Notes under the pieces: generated by a model
What the model was told of the DNA's origin: nothing
The model's input: only the letters and a program-made list of their open reading frames with translations
Database searches by the model: none
From: Duganella sp. Root336D2
Lineage (GTDB): Bacteria; Pseudomonadota; Gammaproteobacteria; Burkholderiales; Burkholderiaceae_D
Assembly (NCBI RefSeq): GCF_001425005.1
Contig: NZ_LMDB01000022.1
Location: 461,179 to 525,178, forward strand
Reading direction: 5' to 3'
Length of the DNA: 64,000 nt
Shown: positions 41,128 to 49,698 of the stretch, piece by piece
How the letters are laid out: each line of letters begins with the position of its first letter
Numbering within the stretch: position 1 is the stretch's first letter
Position numbers and translations under genes: made by a program

Positions 41128-42000
41128 TCAGGATTTTACGCCGATCACCTTTACGGCTGCTGCCAGCTCTTCGCCGCCATAGCCTTGTGCCACGGCCCGC
41201 TCAAGCAATTGCGCAATGACCGCCGGCAGCGTTGCGTCGAGGCCTGCTTCATGCATCGCGCCATGGATGCGGCGCGTGGCATTGACCGAGATCGAAAGCG
41301 GGCTTTGTGTGACGGCGAAATCGCCGCTGGCTATCACCTTGGCTTCATGCCGCAGGAATTCGCCGAACGAAGGCGACATGGCCTGCACGATAGCGCCGTA
41401 GTGCTCGAGGTCCAGGCCTTCCCTTTGCGCCAGTGCCGCGCCTTGCAGGAAGCCTGCCGTTGCGCCGTACACGAAAGACAGCGTCGCCAGGTCCATGATG
41501 GCCGCTGCCGCGGCGCGTTCACCGAGCCAGACGACGTTGCCGCCCAAGGCTGCCAGCACTGCGTTGGCGGAATCGGCTGCGGTGCGCGGGCCGGAAAGCA
41601 GGATCGTGGTATCCGGCTTGCCCATCTGCTCCGGAGCAACCTGGATCGCGCCGGACAGGTAGGCCATGCCGTGTGCACGCGCCGCTTCGGACGCCGCCGC
41701 TGCTTCCTGCGGACTGAAGGTGGTGAACTGCAGCAGCGCCTTGCCTTTCAATGCGTGCCATACGCCTTGCTGCGAAAGGATCTCCATTGCCGCAGCGTGA
41801 TCGTGTACGCACATCACGGCGAACTGCGCGCGGCTGGCGGCATCCGCCGGCGTTGCTGCGAGATGGGCGCCGGCTTCGGCCAGGGCTGCGGTCTTGCCGG
41901 GGGAACGATTCCAAACGTGGACTTCAAAGCCTGCCTCGAGCAAAAGGCGGGCGAGGGTAGAGCCCATCTGGCCAAGGCCAATGATAGCGATGCTTTTCAT
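41128..42000 (-). CDS. NAD(P)-dependent dehydrogenase, imine-reductase / 6PGDH-like
   Basis: 290 residues from ATG 42000, GGAG upstream. The Rossmann N-terminus has GLGQMGSTLARLLLEAG and VWNRSPGK, the latter suggesting NADPH. The C-terminal half (IMDLATLSFVYGATAGFLQGAALAQREGLD) is that of imine reductases, where the usual catalytic Lys of beta-hydroxyacid dehydrogenases is absent. The substrate is unknown. A divergent HxlR regulator shares the upstream region. Confidence 0.85.
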   Translation of the reverse strand: MKSIAIIGLGQMGSTLARLLLEAGFEVHVWNRSPGKTAALAEAGAHLAATPADAASRAQFAVMCVHDHAAAMEILSQQGVWHALKGKALLQFTTFSPQEAAAASEAARAHGMAYLSGAIQVAPEQMGKPDTTILLSGPRTAADSANAVLAALGGNVVWLGERAAAAAIMDLATLSFVYGATAGFLQGAALAQREGLDLEHYGAIVQAMSPSFGEFLRHEAKVIASGDFAVTQSPLSISVNATRRIHGAMHEAGLDATLPAVIAQLLERAVAQGYGGEELAAAVKVIGVKS

Positions 42001-42039
42001 TTCAAACTCCTTAATGTGGGTAGGAGTTGCCATATCTTG

Positions 42040-42095
42040 GGGTACCATAAAGCTCGGCAAGTACCTACTTTTTTGTGGGGTACTTCCTATTTGGT
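42040..42095. promoter_or_regulatory. Divergent control region with HxlR-type operator candidates
   Basis: AAGTACCTACTT at 42059 to 42070 is an AAGTA-N2-TACTT inverted repeat, with further GTAC half-sites at 42042 and 42081. HxlR-type regulators commonly bind such motifs; here it would control both divergent genes. Confidence 0.5.
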
Positions 42096-42113
42096 AAGTT
42101 TTGTGGAAATTCA

Positions 42114-42440
42114 ATGGCTGCGAGCAAACCTTATAACTGCGGCATCGGCCCGGCCTTCGAGGTCATTGGCGGCAAATGGAAGGCGCTGATCTTGTACGAA
42201 CTGCAGGCGGGACCGGTGCGTCCGGGCGGCTTGCGCCGCGTGCTGGGCGACATCACGGAGAAAATGTTGATTCAACAACTGCGGGAAATGGAAGCTGACG
42301 GCATCGTGCGGCGCGAGGTGTTCCCCGAGGTGCCGCCACGGGTCGAGTATTCGACGACTGAGCTGGGTGCGGAGCTGAATGCCGCGCTGGGACCGGTCGC
42401 GCGCTGGGGCGAGAAGTTTGCACAAACAAAAAAGGCCTGA
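42114..42440 (+). CDS. HxlR-family winged-helix regulator
   Basis: 108 residues with the family marks: the N-terminal cysteine near YNCGIGPAFEVIGGKWK, ALILYELQAGPVRPGGLRRVLGDITEKMLIQQLREMEADGIV and REVFPEVPPRVEYSTTELG. HxlR members often sense reactive aldehydes or quinones through that Cys. Divergent from the dehydrogenase gene, which it probably regulates. Confidence 0.92.
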   Translation: MAASKPYNCGIGPAFEVIGGKWKALILYELQAGPVRPGGLRRVLGDITEKMLIQQLREMEADGIVRREVFPEVPPRVEYSTTELGAELNAALGPVARWGEKFAQTKKA

Positions 42441-42460
42441 TAGCGAACTATCAGGCCTTC
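42434..42460. terminator. Bidirectional terminator for hxlR-like gene and tRNA-His
   Basis: GGCCTGATAG and CTATCAGGCC form a ten-pair stem over CGAA. Rightward TTCTTC follows; leftward six T follow, as needed for the tRNA gene. The HxlR stop codon is in the stem. Confidence 0.85.
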
Positions 42461-42473
42461 TTCATGAATTCGG

Positions 42474-42550
42474 TGGGGTGGCTGATGGGGCTCGAACCCA
42501 CGACAACAGGAATCACAATCCTGGACTCTACCAACTGAGCTACAGCCACC
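42474..42550 (-). tRNA. tRNA-His (GTG)
   Basis: Leftward. Acceptor stem GTGGCTG with CAGCCAC, an additional G-1 opposite C73 typical of tRNA-His, a GTG anticodon in a seven-base loop, a TTCGAGC T-loop and an encoded CCA. Its promoter is at 42596 to 42624. Confidence 0.95.
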
Positions 42551-42595
42551 ACTGAAAACTGCTTTTCTATCGCCCCGTAGCGCGACAGAGCCGAG

Positions 42596-42624
42596 ATTAT
42601 ATAGGGACTCCGATAATCTGGCAA
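42596..42624 (-). promoter_or_regulatory. Promoter of tRNA-His
   Basis: Read leftward: TTGCCA, 17 bases, TATAAT, ending about 45 bases before the tRNA. Confidence 0.75.
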
Positions 42625-42631
42625 ATATATT

Positions 42632-43468
42632 TCAAACGACCACTGATTCGACCTTGGGGTGCAGGCCAAGCAGGTTGGCGAACTGCTGCTGCAAGGCTGC
42701 TGCGTTGCCGCTGGTGTAGCCGTGCAGGTGGGCAGGCGTGCCGCCCGGACGCAGCAGGCCGGCGCCTTCCAGCAGGCGTGCCAGCTGGCGGGCTACGGCG
42801 TCGCCGGTGTCGATCAGCGTGACCGCTGCGGCGTCGCCGCGTTCCGCAACCAGTTGCGCGATGGCGTCCCGCACAAACGGGTAGTGGGTGCAGCCGAGGA
42901 CCAGCGTATCCGCGCCTTGTTCCAGCAGCGGCTCCACATAGCCCTTCAGCATGGCCGCAGTTTCTTCACCGGTCAGGTCGCCCTGTTCGATGCGTTCCAC
43001 CAGGCCGACGCATGGCTGCAGCAGGAAACGCGTGCCGCTGGTGCCGGAGATCTGTTCGCGCAGCGCCAGGAACTTCTCTCCGCGCAGCGTGCTTGCCGTC
43101 GCCATGACGGCGACCGTGCCATTGCGGGTGGCCGCGGCGCCAGGCTTGAGGCCAGGTTCCACGCCAACCACCGGCAGCGCAGGGTAAGCCGTGCGCACTG
43201 CCTTGATGGCCGCCACGGTGGCGGTATTGCAGGCCACCACCAGCGCCTTGGCGCCCTTCTCAAGCAGGAAGGCTGTGACGGCGACTGCGCGCTGCACCAG
43301 CCATTCGTCCGTCTTCGCACCGTAAGGCGCAAAGGCGGAGTCGGCGAAGTACATCACGTGCTCGTGCGGCAGCTGCGCGTGGATATGGCGCAGCACGGAG
43401 AGCCCTCCGACGCCGGAATCAAAAACGCCGATCGGCGCGTCGGCGGAGGAGGGGATTGGATGGATCAT
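42632..43468 (-). CDS. murI: Glutamate racemase
   Basis: 278 residues. Converts L- to D-glutamate for peptidoglycan. Start IGVFDSGVGGLSVLR, the two catalytic cysteines in VVACNTAT and LGCTHYPF and the flanking acid residues are all present. Its ATG abuts the stop of the fumarase gene, so it is last in a yqhA-fumA-murI unit. Confidence 0.95.
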   Translation of the reverse strand: MIHPIPSSADAPIGVFDSGVGGLSVLRHIHAQLPHEHVMYFADSAFAPYGAKTDEWLVQRAVAVTAFLLEKGAKALVVACNTATVAAIKAVRTAYPALPVVGVEPGLKPGAAATRNGTVAVMATASTLRGEKFLALREQISGTSGTRFLLQPCVGLVERIEQGDLTGEETAAMLKGYVEPLLEQGADTLVLGCTHYPFVRDAIAQLVAERGDAAAVTLIDTGDAVARQLARLLEGAGLLRPGGTPAHLHGYTSGNAAALQQQFANLLGLHPKVESVVV

Positions 43469-44995
43469 TTATGCTGGCTGCGCCGCTTTCAGGGACTCGA
43501 TCTTCACCTGCCATTCTTTCGGGCCGGTGTTGTGCACGGACGTGCCGGTGGAATCGACGGCTACGGTGACTGGCATGTCGACCACGTCGAATTCATAGAT
43601 CGCTTCCATGCCCAGGTCTTCGAAGCCGACAACCTTGGCGCCCTTGATCGCTTTCGATACCAGGTAAGCAGCGCCGCCGACAGCCATCAGGTAGGCCGAC
43701 TTGTGCTTCTGGATCGATTCGATCGCGGTCGGGCCGCGTTCCGCCTTGCCGACCATCGAGATCAGGCCGGTTTTTTCCAGCATCATGTCGGTGAATTTGT
43801 CCATGCGGGTCGCGGTGGTCGGGCCGGCTGGGCCAACGACTTCGGTGCCGACCGGATCGACCGGGCCAACGTAGTAGATTACGCGGTTGGTGAAGTCCAC
43901 CGGCAGCTGCTCGCCCTTGGCCAGCATGTCCTGGATGCGCTTGTGGGCGGCATCGCGGCCGGTCAGCATCTTGCCGTTCAGGAGCAGGGTCTGGCCCGGC
44001 TTCCAGGAAGCCACTTCTTCCTTGGTCAGGGTGTTCAGGTCGACGCGCTTGGACTTCTCGGTATCGGCAGCCCAGGTGACATCAGGCCAGTCGGACAGCT
44101 TCGGCGGCTCGATGTAGGCCGGGCCGGAACCATCCAGCACGAAGTGGGCGTGGCGGGTGGCCGCGCAGTTCGGGATCATGGCGACCGGCTTGGAGGCGGC
44201 GTGGGTCGGGTACATATTGATCTTCACGTCCAGCACGGTGGTCAGGCCGCCCAGGCCTTGCGCGCCGATGCCCAGGGCATTGATCTTGTCGCACAGTTCG
44301 ATACGCAGTTCTTCCAGCTTGTTTTGCGGGCCGCGCTTTTTCAGCTCGAACATGTCGATGTCTTCCATCAGCGATTCTTTGGCCAGCAGCATGGCTTTCT
44401 CTGCGGAGCCGCCGATACCGATGCCCAGCATGCCTGGCGGACACCAGCCGGCGCCCATCAGCGGCACGGTCTTCAGCACCCAGTCAACCAGCGAGTCGGA
44501 TGGGTTCAGCATGACGAACTTGGTCTTGTTCTCGGAGCCGCCGCCTTTGGCCGCAACGGCCACTTCCACGGTATTGCCTTCCACCAGTTCCATATGGACC
44601 ACGGCCGGGGTGTTGTCCTTGGTGTTCTTGCGCTCGAAGTGCGGGTCGGCCACGATGGACGCGCGCAGCTTGTTGTCGGCGAAGTTGTACGCGCGGCGCA
44701 CGCCTTCGTTGACGGCGTCGGTCACGGTGCCTTTGAAGCCTTCAAAGCGCACACCCATGCCGATCTTCAGGAAGACGTTCACCATGCCGGTGTCCTGGCA
44801 GATCGGACGCTTGCCTTCCGCGCACATGCGGGAGTTGGTCAGGATCTGGGCGATCGCATCTTTCGCTGCCGGGCTTTGCTCGGCATCGTACGCGCGCGCC
44901 AGGTGCTGGATGTAATCGGCTGGGTGGTAGTAGCTGATGTACTGCAGCGCGGCGGCAACAGATTCGATCAGGTCGTCTTGCTTGATGATGGTCAT
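43469..44995 (-). CDS. fumA: Fumarate hydratase, class I (iron-sulphur)
   Basis: 508 residues, the usual length. Interconverts fumarate and malate in the TCA cycle using an oxygen-labile [4Fe-4S] cluster. The cluster cysteines are in RPICQDTG, GAGWCPPGMLG and IPNCAATRHAH. The C-terminal beta domain has GVTAVGPAG-like and VAVDSTGTSVHNTGP blocks. Directly between yqhA-like (18-base gap) and murI (no gap). Confidence 0.95.
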   Translation of the reverse strand: MTIIKQDDLIESVAAALQYISYYHPADYIQHLARAYDAEQSPAAKDAIAQILTNSRMCAEGKRPICQDTGMVNVFLKIGMGVRFEGFKGTVTDAVNEGVRRAYNFADNKLRASIVADPHFERKNTKDNTPAVVHMELVEGNTVEVAVAAKGGGSENKTKFVMLNPSDSLVDWVLKTVPLMGAGWCPPGMLGIGIGGSAEKAMLLAKESLMEDIDMFELKKRGPQNKLEELRIELCDKINALGIGAQGLGGLTTVLDVKINMYPTHAASKPVAMIPNCAATRHAHFVLDGSGPAYIEPPKLSDWPDVTWAADTEKSKRVDLNTLTKEEVASWKPGQTLLLNGKMLTGRDAAHKRIQDMLAKGEQLPVDFTNRVIYYVGPVDPVGTEVVGPAGPTTATRMDKFTDMMLEKTGLISMVGKAERGPTAIESIQKHKSAYLMAVGGAAYLVSKAIKGAKVVGFEDLGMEAIYEFDVVDMPVTVAVDSTGTSVHNTGPKEWQVKIESLKAAQPA

Positions 44996-45013
44996 GATTG
45001 GCTCGTTGGCTAA

Positions 45014-45622
45014 TTAGTGTTGCTTGGAATCGTGGTGCGTCAGGGTGGTGATGCGATCGGTGTACGCAATCGCCATTGCGGACAGCAGGAATGCGATGTG
45101 AATGACGGTCTGCGCGATCAGGACCTTTTCGTCGTACGCGTGGGCGTTGATGAAGGTCTTCAGCAGGTGGATCGAAGAGATGCCGATGATCGCCATTGCC
45201 AGTTTGGTCTTCAGCACCGAGGCGTTCACGTGCGACAGCCATTCCGGCTGGTCTGGGTGGCCCTCCAGGTGCATGCGCGAAACGAAGGTCTCGTAACCGC
45301 CCACGATCACCATGATCAGCAGGTTGGAAATCATCACCACGTCGATCAGGCCCAGGACCACCAGCATGATGGTGGTTTCGGTCAGTTTGGTCGGCGCCTC
45401 GGTTCCCTTGACGGTTACCGCTTGCAGGATGTGGTCGAGCGAGGAAGCGTTGCCAAGTGCTGCGCCAATCAGGTCCTTCAGCTCGACCCAGAAATGGAAC
45501 ACGTAGACGCACTGCGCCAGGATCAGACCCAGGTACAGTGGAAGCTGCAGCCAGCGCGACATGAAGATAAAGGCGGGGATCGGGCTAAGGCGTTTGCCGT
45601 TGGGGTTCAGTGGTTCGGTCAT
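45014..45622 (-). CDS. YqhA / UPF0114 inner-membrane protein
   Basis: 202 residues with three or four membrane segments (LYLGLILAQCVYVF, LVVLGLIDVVMISNLLIMVIVGGYETFVS, and the C-terminal IAQTVIHIAFLLSAMAIAY). The GGYETFVSR motif marks UPF0114 (TIGR00645). Function unknown in the family. Confidence 0.9.
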   Translation of the reverse strand: MTEPLNPNGKRLSPIPAFIFMSRWLQLPLYLGLILAQCVYVFHFWVELKDLIGAALGNASSLDHILQAVTVKGTEAPTKLTETTIMLVVLGLIDVVMISNLLIMVIVGGYETFVSRMHLEGHPDQPEWLSHVNASVLKTKLAMAIIGISSIHLLKTFINAHAYDEKVLIAQTVIHIAFLLSAMAIAYTDRITTLTHHDSKQH

Positions 45623-45735
45623 CTGCGGTTATTGTTCAAGCGTTGAAAAACAGCCGATATTCTACACGCGCAGGGGCGCCGCTGTAGCGACCGGGCTGTG
45701 CTACATTGCCGTTTTGTCTAATTTGCCTGAAGATT

Positions 45736-46884
45736 ATGAAGCTCGATTGGGTGCAGGGGCTGCGCGGGATCGCCGTGCTGCTGGTGGTCCTGGCACATGG
45801 CCGGTATTTCCTGGACGGTACGCCGAATGAAGCGCTGGCCACGGCCCTGTTCCTGCCGGGCGCGATGGGCGTCGACCTGTTCTTCCTGGTCAGCGGCTTC
45901 ATCATGGTCTACACCACCCAGGCGGCCAGCGGCCCGCGCGATGCGCTGCTGTTCGCGGCCAAGCGCTTTGCCCGCATCTGGCCCGCCTATGCAGTGGTGA
46001 CGCTGGCCTGGATATTCATCAAGCGCGACGGGCTGTGGTTCTTCGACGATCCCGAGCGCCTGCAGGCGCTGTTCCAGTCGCTGGCAATGCGCCCGGTGAC
46101 GCCGCAGGATGCACCGTTCTTTGGCCTGGTATTCCCGCTGGCGTGGACACTGGCGTTCGAAATGTACTTCTACCTGGTGTTCGGCGCCAGCATGCTTGCG
46201 GGCCGCATGCGCTGGCTGGCGCTGGCGAGCTGGATGGCGCTGACGCTGATCGTGCTGCCGATGACGGCAGGCGGGCCAACGCTGGACGCACGCCAATACC
46301 TGATGTTCGATATGCCTTACCTGCACCTGGCGACCAACTCGATCATCTGGGAATTCGTGGCGGGTATGGCGATCGGGCTGCTTTACCTCAACCCAAACGT
46401 ACGTTTCCCCAATTTGTCGCTGGCCTGGCAAGCGGTGATCTGCAGCTCAGGCTTCGTGCTTTGGTGGGGCTGGTCTGGCGTGGGAGGATTCCACGGGCCG
46501 GCAGGGTGGGGCTGGCCGCTGGCGCTGATGCTGCTGGCGCTGGCCATTGCCAGCAAGACGGTCACGCTGCGCACGCCCGGCTGGCTGCAATGGGTGGGCA
46601 ACGTGTCCTACTCAATGTACCTCACACATTTTCTTGCCCAAGTGGTCTTGACCCGCTGGCTCGATCAGCACTACCTGCACTCACATAGCTGGAACGAGGT
46701 CTATCTCGCGCTATTGCTGGCGATCCCGGTTGCATCGGCTTCGCACTGGCTGCTGGAGCGCCAGCTGGGCGGATGGACGCGCCGCAAACTGGTATTGCTC
46801 GTTGACCGCGTGCTGCCGGCGCCGCCTGTACCAGAGGGGCTGGATGTGATTAAAATGGCAAAAGTAGCGCCTCGAAAAATGTAA
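45736..46884 (+). CDS. Acyltransferase, OafA/YrhL type
   Basis: 382 residues with about ten membrane segments. The start LDWVQGLRGIAVLLVVLAHGRYF holds the family His; GAMGVDLFFLVSGFIMVY and RFARIWPAYA (an R-x10-type motif) follow. These enzymes O-acylate exported sugars or peptidoglycan. ATG 45736 is preferred over an upstream TTG. Stand-alone; substrate unknown. Confidence 0.9.
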   Translation: MKLDWVQGLRGIAVLLVVLAHGRYFLDGTPNEALATALFLPGAMGVDLFFLVSGFIMVYTTQAASGPRDALLFAAKRFARIWPAYAVVTLAWIFIKRDGLWFFDDPERLQALFQSLAMRPVTPQDAPFFGLVFPLAWTLAFEMYFYLVFGASMLAGRMRWLALASWMALTLIVLPMTAGGPTLDARQYLMFDMPYLHLATNSIIWEFVAGMAIGLLYLNPNVRFPNLSLAWQAVICSSGFVLWWGWSGVGGFHGPAGWGWPLALMLLALAIASKTVTLRTPGWLQWVGNVSYSMYLTHFLAQVVLTRWLDQHYLHSHSWNEVYLALLLAIPVASASHWLLERQLGGWTRRKLVLLVDRVLPAPPVPEGLDVIKMAKVAPRKM

Positions 46885-46944
46885 GGGCGCAGTAAGCGAC
46901 AAGCTCTATTGTTGCAAGCAAACCATCACTAACCGGAGACAAGC

Positions 46945-48936
46945 ATGACCAACCAGGGCGCCGACCAACAGGGACCAATGGAATCGCGTATTTTTGCGCC
47001 GCCAGCGGCATTCGTCGAAAAGGCCGCAGTATCGGGCATGGCCGCCTACAAAGCGCTGTGCGACGAAGCGGAACGCGACTATGAAGGCTTCTGGGCGCGC
47101 CTGGCGCGCGAGCACGTGGAATGGCAAACGCCGTTCACCCGCACGCTGAACGAAGACAACGCGCCGTTCTACAAATGGTTCGAAGACGGCAAGCTGAATG
47201 TCTCGTACAACTGCCTGGACCGCAATATCAAGAACGGCCTGGGCGACAAGACCGCGATCATCTTCGAAGCGGATGACGGCCAGGTGACCCGCGTCAGCTA
47301 CCAGCAGCTGCACGACAAGACCTGCAAGTTCGCCAACGGCCTGAAGGCACGCGGCATCAAGAAAGGCGACCGCGTCGTGATCTACATGTCGATGTCGGTT
47401 GAGGGCGTGGCGGCAATGCAGGCTTGCGCCCGTATCGGCGCCACCCACTCCGTGGTGTTCGGCGGCTTCTCTGCCAAGTCGCTGCAGGAGCGCATCATCG
47501 ACGCCGGCGCTGTCGCCGTGCTGACCTGCGACGAGCAACTGCGCGGCGGCAAACAACTGCCGCTGAAAGCCATCGTCGACGAAGCCCTGGCCATGGGCGG
47601 CTGCGACACCATCAAGAACGTGGTGGTGTACAAGCGCACCGGCGGCAATATTGCCTGGACCGAAGGCCGAGACATCTGGCTGCACGATCTGGTTGAAGGC
47701 CAGGCCGCCACCTGCGAACCTGAATGGGTGGACGCGGAGCATCCGCTGTTTATCCTCTATACCTCCGGCTCCACCGGCACCCCGAAAGGCGTGCAGCACT
47801 CCACCGGCGGCTACCTGCTGTGGGCCGCGCTGACCATGAAGTGGTCGTTCGACCTCAAGCCGGAAGACGTGTACTGGTGTACCGCCGATATCGGCTGGGT
47901 GACGGGCCATACCTATATCGCATACGGCCCGACCGCCGTTGGCGCGACCCAGGTCGTCTTCGAAGGCATCCCGACCTTCCCGCACGCCGGCCGCTTCTGG
48001 GAAACCATCGCCAAGCACAGGGTCAATATCTTCTACACCGCACCGACCGCGATCCGTTCGCTGATCAAGGCCTCCGACGTCGATCCGAAAGTGCATCCGA
48101 AGAACTTCGACATTTCCTCGCTGCGCCTGCTGGGCACCGTGGGTGAACCGATCAATCCGGAAGCCTGGATGTGGTACTACAAGAACGTGGGCGGCGAGAA
48201 GTGCCCGATCGTCGACACCTTCTGGCAGACCGAAACTGGCGGCCACATGATCACCCCGCTGCCAGGCGCCACCCCGATGGTGCCAGGCTCGTGCACCTTG
48301 CCGCTGCCAGGCATCATGGCCGCGATCGTGGACGAAGCAGGGCACGACGTACCGAACGGCAGCGGCGGCATCCTGGTCGTCAAACGCCCATGGCCTTCGA
48401 TGATCCGCACCATCTGGGGCAACCCGGACCGCTTCAAGTCCGGCTACTTCCCTGTGGAGCTGGGCGGCAAATACTACCTGGCCGGCGACGGCGCAATCCG
48501 CAACGCCGAAACCGGCTACTTCACCATCACCGGCCGTATCGACGATGTACTGAACGTGTCCGGCCACCGTATGGGCACGATGGAGATCGAATCTGCGCTG
48601 GTCGCCAATCCGATGGTGGCGGAAGCCGCCGTGGTGGGCAAGCCGGATGAAACCACCGGCGAATCGATCTGCGCCTTTGTAGTGTTGAAGCGCGCCCGCC
48701 CGACCGGCGACGAAGCAAAGCAGATCGCCACCGAACTGCGCAACTGGGTAGGCAAGGAGATCGGCCCGATCGCCAAGCCGAAAGAGATCCGCTTCGGCGA
48801 CAACCTGCCGAAGACCCGCTCCGGCAAGATCATGCGCCGCCTGCTGCGCGTGCTCGCCAAAGGCGAAACCATCACCCAGGACGTCTCGACGTTGGAGAAC
48901 CCAGCCATCCTCGAGCAACTGAAAGAAACCTCCTAA
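46945..48936 (+). CDS. acsA: Acetyl-CoA synthetase
   Basis: 663 residues, the usual length. Activates acetate to acetyl-CoA via acetyl-AMP. Core motifs are YTSGSTGTPKGV, DTFWQTETGGHMI, YLAGDGA and the C-terminal PKTRSGKIMRR, whose Lys is the acetylation switch residue in the family. GGAG lies upstream of the ATG. A 24-bp palindrome follows the stop. Confidence 0.97.
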   Translation: MTNQGADQQGPMESRIFAPPAAFVEKAAVSGMAAYKALCDEAERDYEGFWARLAREHVEWQTPFTRTLNEDNAPFYKWFEDGKLNVSYNCLDRNIKNGLGDKTAIIFEADDGQVTRVSYQQLHDKTCKFANGLKARGIKKGDRVVIYMSMSVEGVAAMQACARIGATHSVVFGGFSAKSLQERIIDAGAVAVLTCDEQLRGGKQLPLKAIVDEALAMGGCDTIKNVVVYKRTGGNIAWTEGRDIWLHDLVEGQAATCEPEWVDAEHPLFILYTSGSTGTPKGVQHSTGGYLLWAALTMKWSFDLKPEDVYWCTADIGWVTGHTYIAYGPTAVGATQVVFEGIPTFPHAGRFWETIAKHRVNIFYTAPTAIRSLIKASDVDPKVHPKNFDISSLRLLGTVGEPINPEAWMWYYKNVGGEKCPIVDTFWQTETGGHMITPLPGATPMVPGSCTLPLPGIMAAIVDEAGHDVPNGSGGILVVKRPWPSMIRTIWGNPDRFKSGYFPVELGGKYYLAGDGAIRNAETGYFTITGRIDDVLNVSGHRMGTMEIESALVANPMVAEAAVVGKPDETTGESICAFVVLKRARPTGDEAKQIATELRNWVGKEIGPIAKPKEIRFGDNLPKTRSGKIMRRLLRVLAKGETITQDVSTLENPAILEQLKETS

Positions 48937-48948
48937 GCCTGAACAGGC

Positions 48949-48972
48949 GGGTCAGACCCTTGGGTCTGACCC
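48949..48972. repeat. Perfect palindrome with GGGTCAGACCC arms after acsA
   Basis: GGGTCAGACCC, TT, GGGTCTGACCC. No T-run follows, so it is more like a dispersed repeat (REP-like) than a normal terminator. GTCAGACCC elements are frequent in Oxalobacteraceae genomes as far as I recall. Confidence 0.75.
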
Positions 48973-49000
48973 AGGTTTGCCGGGTTTAAATAGAAACCCT

Positions 49001-49028
49001 TTGCACTCTCCCATAACCCTGCTATAAT
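49001..49028 (+). promoter_or_regulatory. Promoter of tRNA-Ser
   Basis: TTGCAC, 16 bases, TATAAT, about 30 bases before the tRNA. Confidence 0.75.
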
Positions 49029-49059
49029 TCGGGCCTCTCGCGATAAGCGTGAGAATGTA

Positions 49060-49150
49060 GGAGAGATGGATGAGTGGTTGAAGTCGCACGCCTGGAAAGC
49101 GTGTATAGGTTCATAGCCTATCCGGGGTTCGAATCCCCGTCTCTCCGCCA
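49060..49150 (+). tRNA. tRNA-Ser (GGA)
   Basis: Acceptor GGAGAGA with TCTCTCC, a GGA anticodon, a long variable arm and a TTCGAATCC T-arm, with encoded CCA. 91 bases, the class II length. Confidence 0.96.
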
Positions 49151-49185
49151 GAATGTGCGTAAGTAGTTGATTTACTTGCGAAAAA

Positions 49186-49212
49186 AAGCCAGCTTAGATA
49201 GCTGGCTTTTTT
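49186..49212 (+). terminator. Terminator of tRNA-Ser
   Basis: AAGCCAGC, seven-base loop, GCTGGCTT and a T-run. Bidirectional in form. Confidence 0.8.
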
Positions 49213-49301
49213 GTTTTTTGGCTTTTTCGCAGAGTTATTGGGTTAACTTTGGGATAAATCGGTCATTCCCCCTGCTCCCCTCAGCTCAGGCCGCTGTGTG
49301 A

Positions 49302-49433
49302 ATTCTGACCCATCAATTTTCGGTCAGCGCCAACACCCTGAAAGCTGTTGCAACGTCAGAGTTTAAGACGCGACCAGCGAACCAGGCCGCCACGACTCTC
49401 AGTGCAGCATTTCAAAAAGCCGGGTTGAAATAG
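49302..49433 (+). pseudogene. Possible 3' remnant of a gene beside tRNA-Ser
   Basis: A 43-codon open frame without a start codon, ending in an Ala/Lys-rich helical stretch (TLKAVATSEFKTRPANQ) that looks like a protein C-terminus. tRNA-Ser genes are frequent integration sites, so this may be what is left of an island. The rest of 49213 to 49444 shows nothing else. Confidence 0.3.
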
Positions 49434-49444
49434 CAAGGGAAAGT

Positions 49445-49469
49445 AAAAACCGGCGCGGGGCCGGTTTTT
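49445..49469. terminator. Bidirectional terminator after the leftward operon
   Basis: AAAAACCGGC and GCCGGTTTTT form a perfect ten-pair stem over a five-base loop. Confidence 0.8.
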
Positions 49470-49662
49470 ACAATGAGGCCGTTATCGCCGCCTGTATCTT
49501 CGCCAGCTCTCTGGAGATGATTGAGAGCTGATTGTTCCGGCTTTTATTGCTTTTCCAGGTCCCCATCTTCAATGCGGCCTTGATCTCAGAGTGGACGAAC
49601 GCATTGACCGACAAAGTACTTCTGACAGCGTCGCCAGCAGGGCACCGTTTGGCCATGCGCAC
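49468..49662 (-). CDS. Short leftward frame, possible gene remnant
   Basis: 64 codons ending at the terminator; the C-terminal part (NNQLSIISRELAKIQAAI) looks like a real helix, but there is no good ribosome-binding site and the frame extends upstream of its first ATG. Probably a remnant or the end of a short gene in the operon tail. Confidence 0.3.
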   Translation of the reverse strand: MRMAKRCPAGDAVRSTLSVNAFVHSEIKAALKMGTWKSNKSRNNQLSIISRELAKIQAAITASL

Positions 49663-49698
49663 GGCGTTGATGATGCCCTCTTGGCGAGCCAGTACAGT

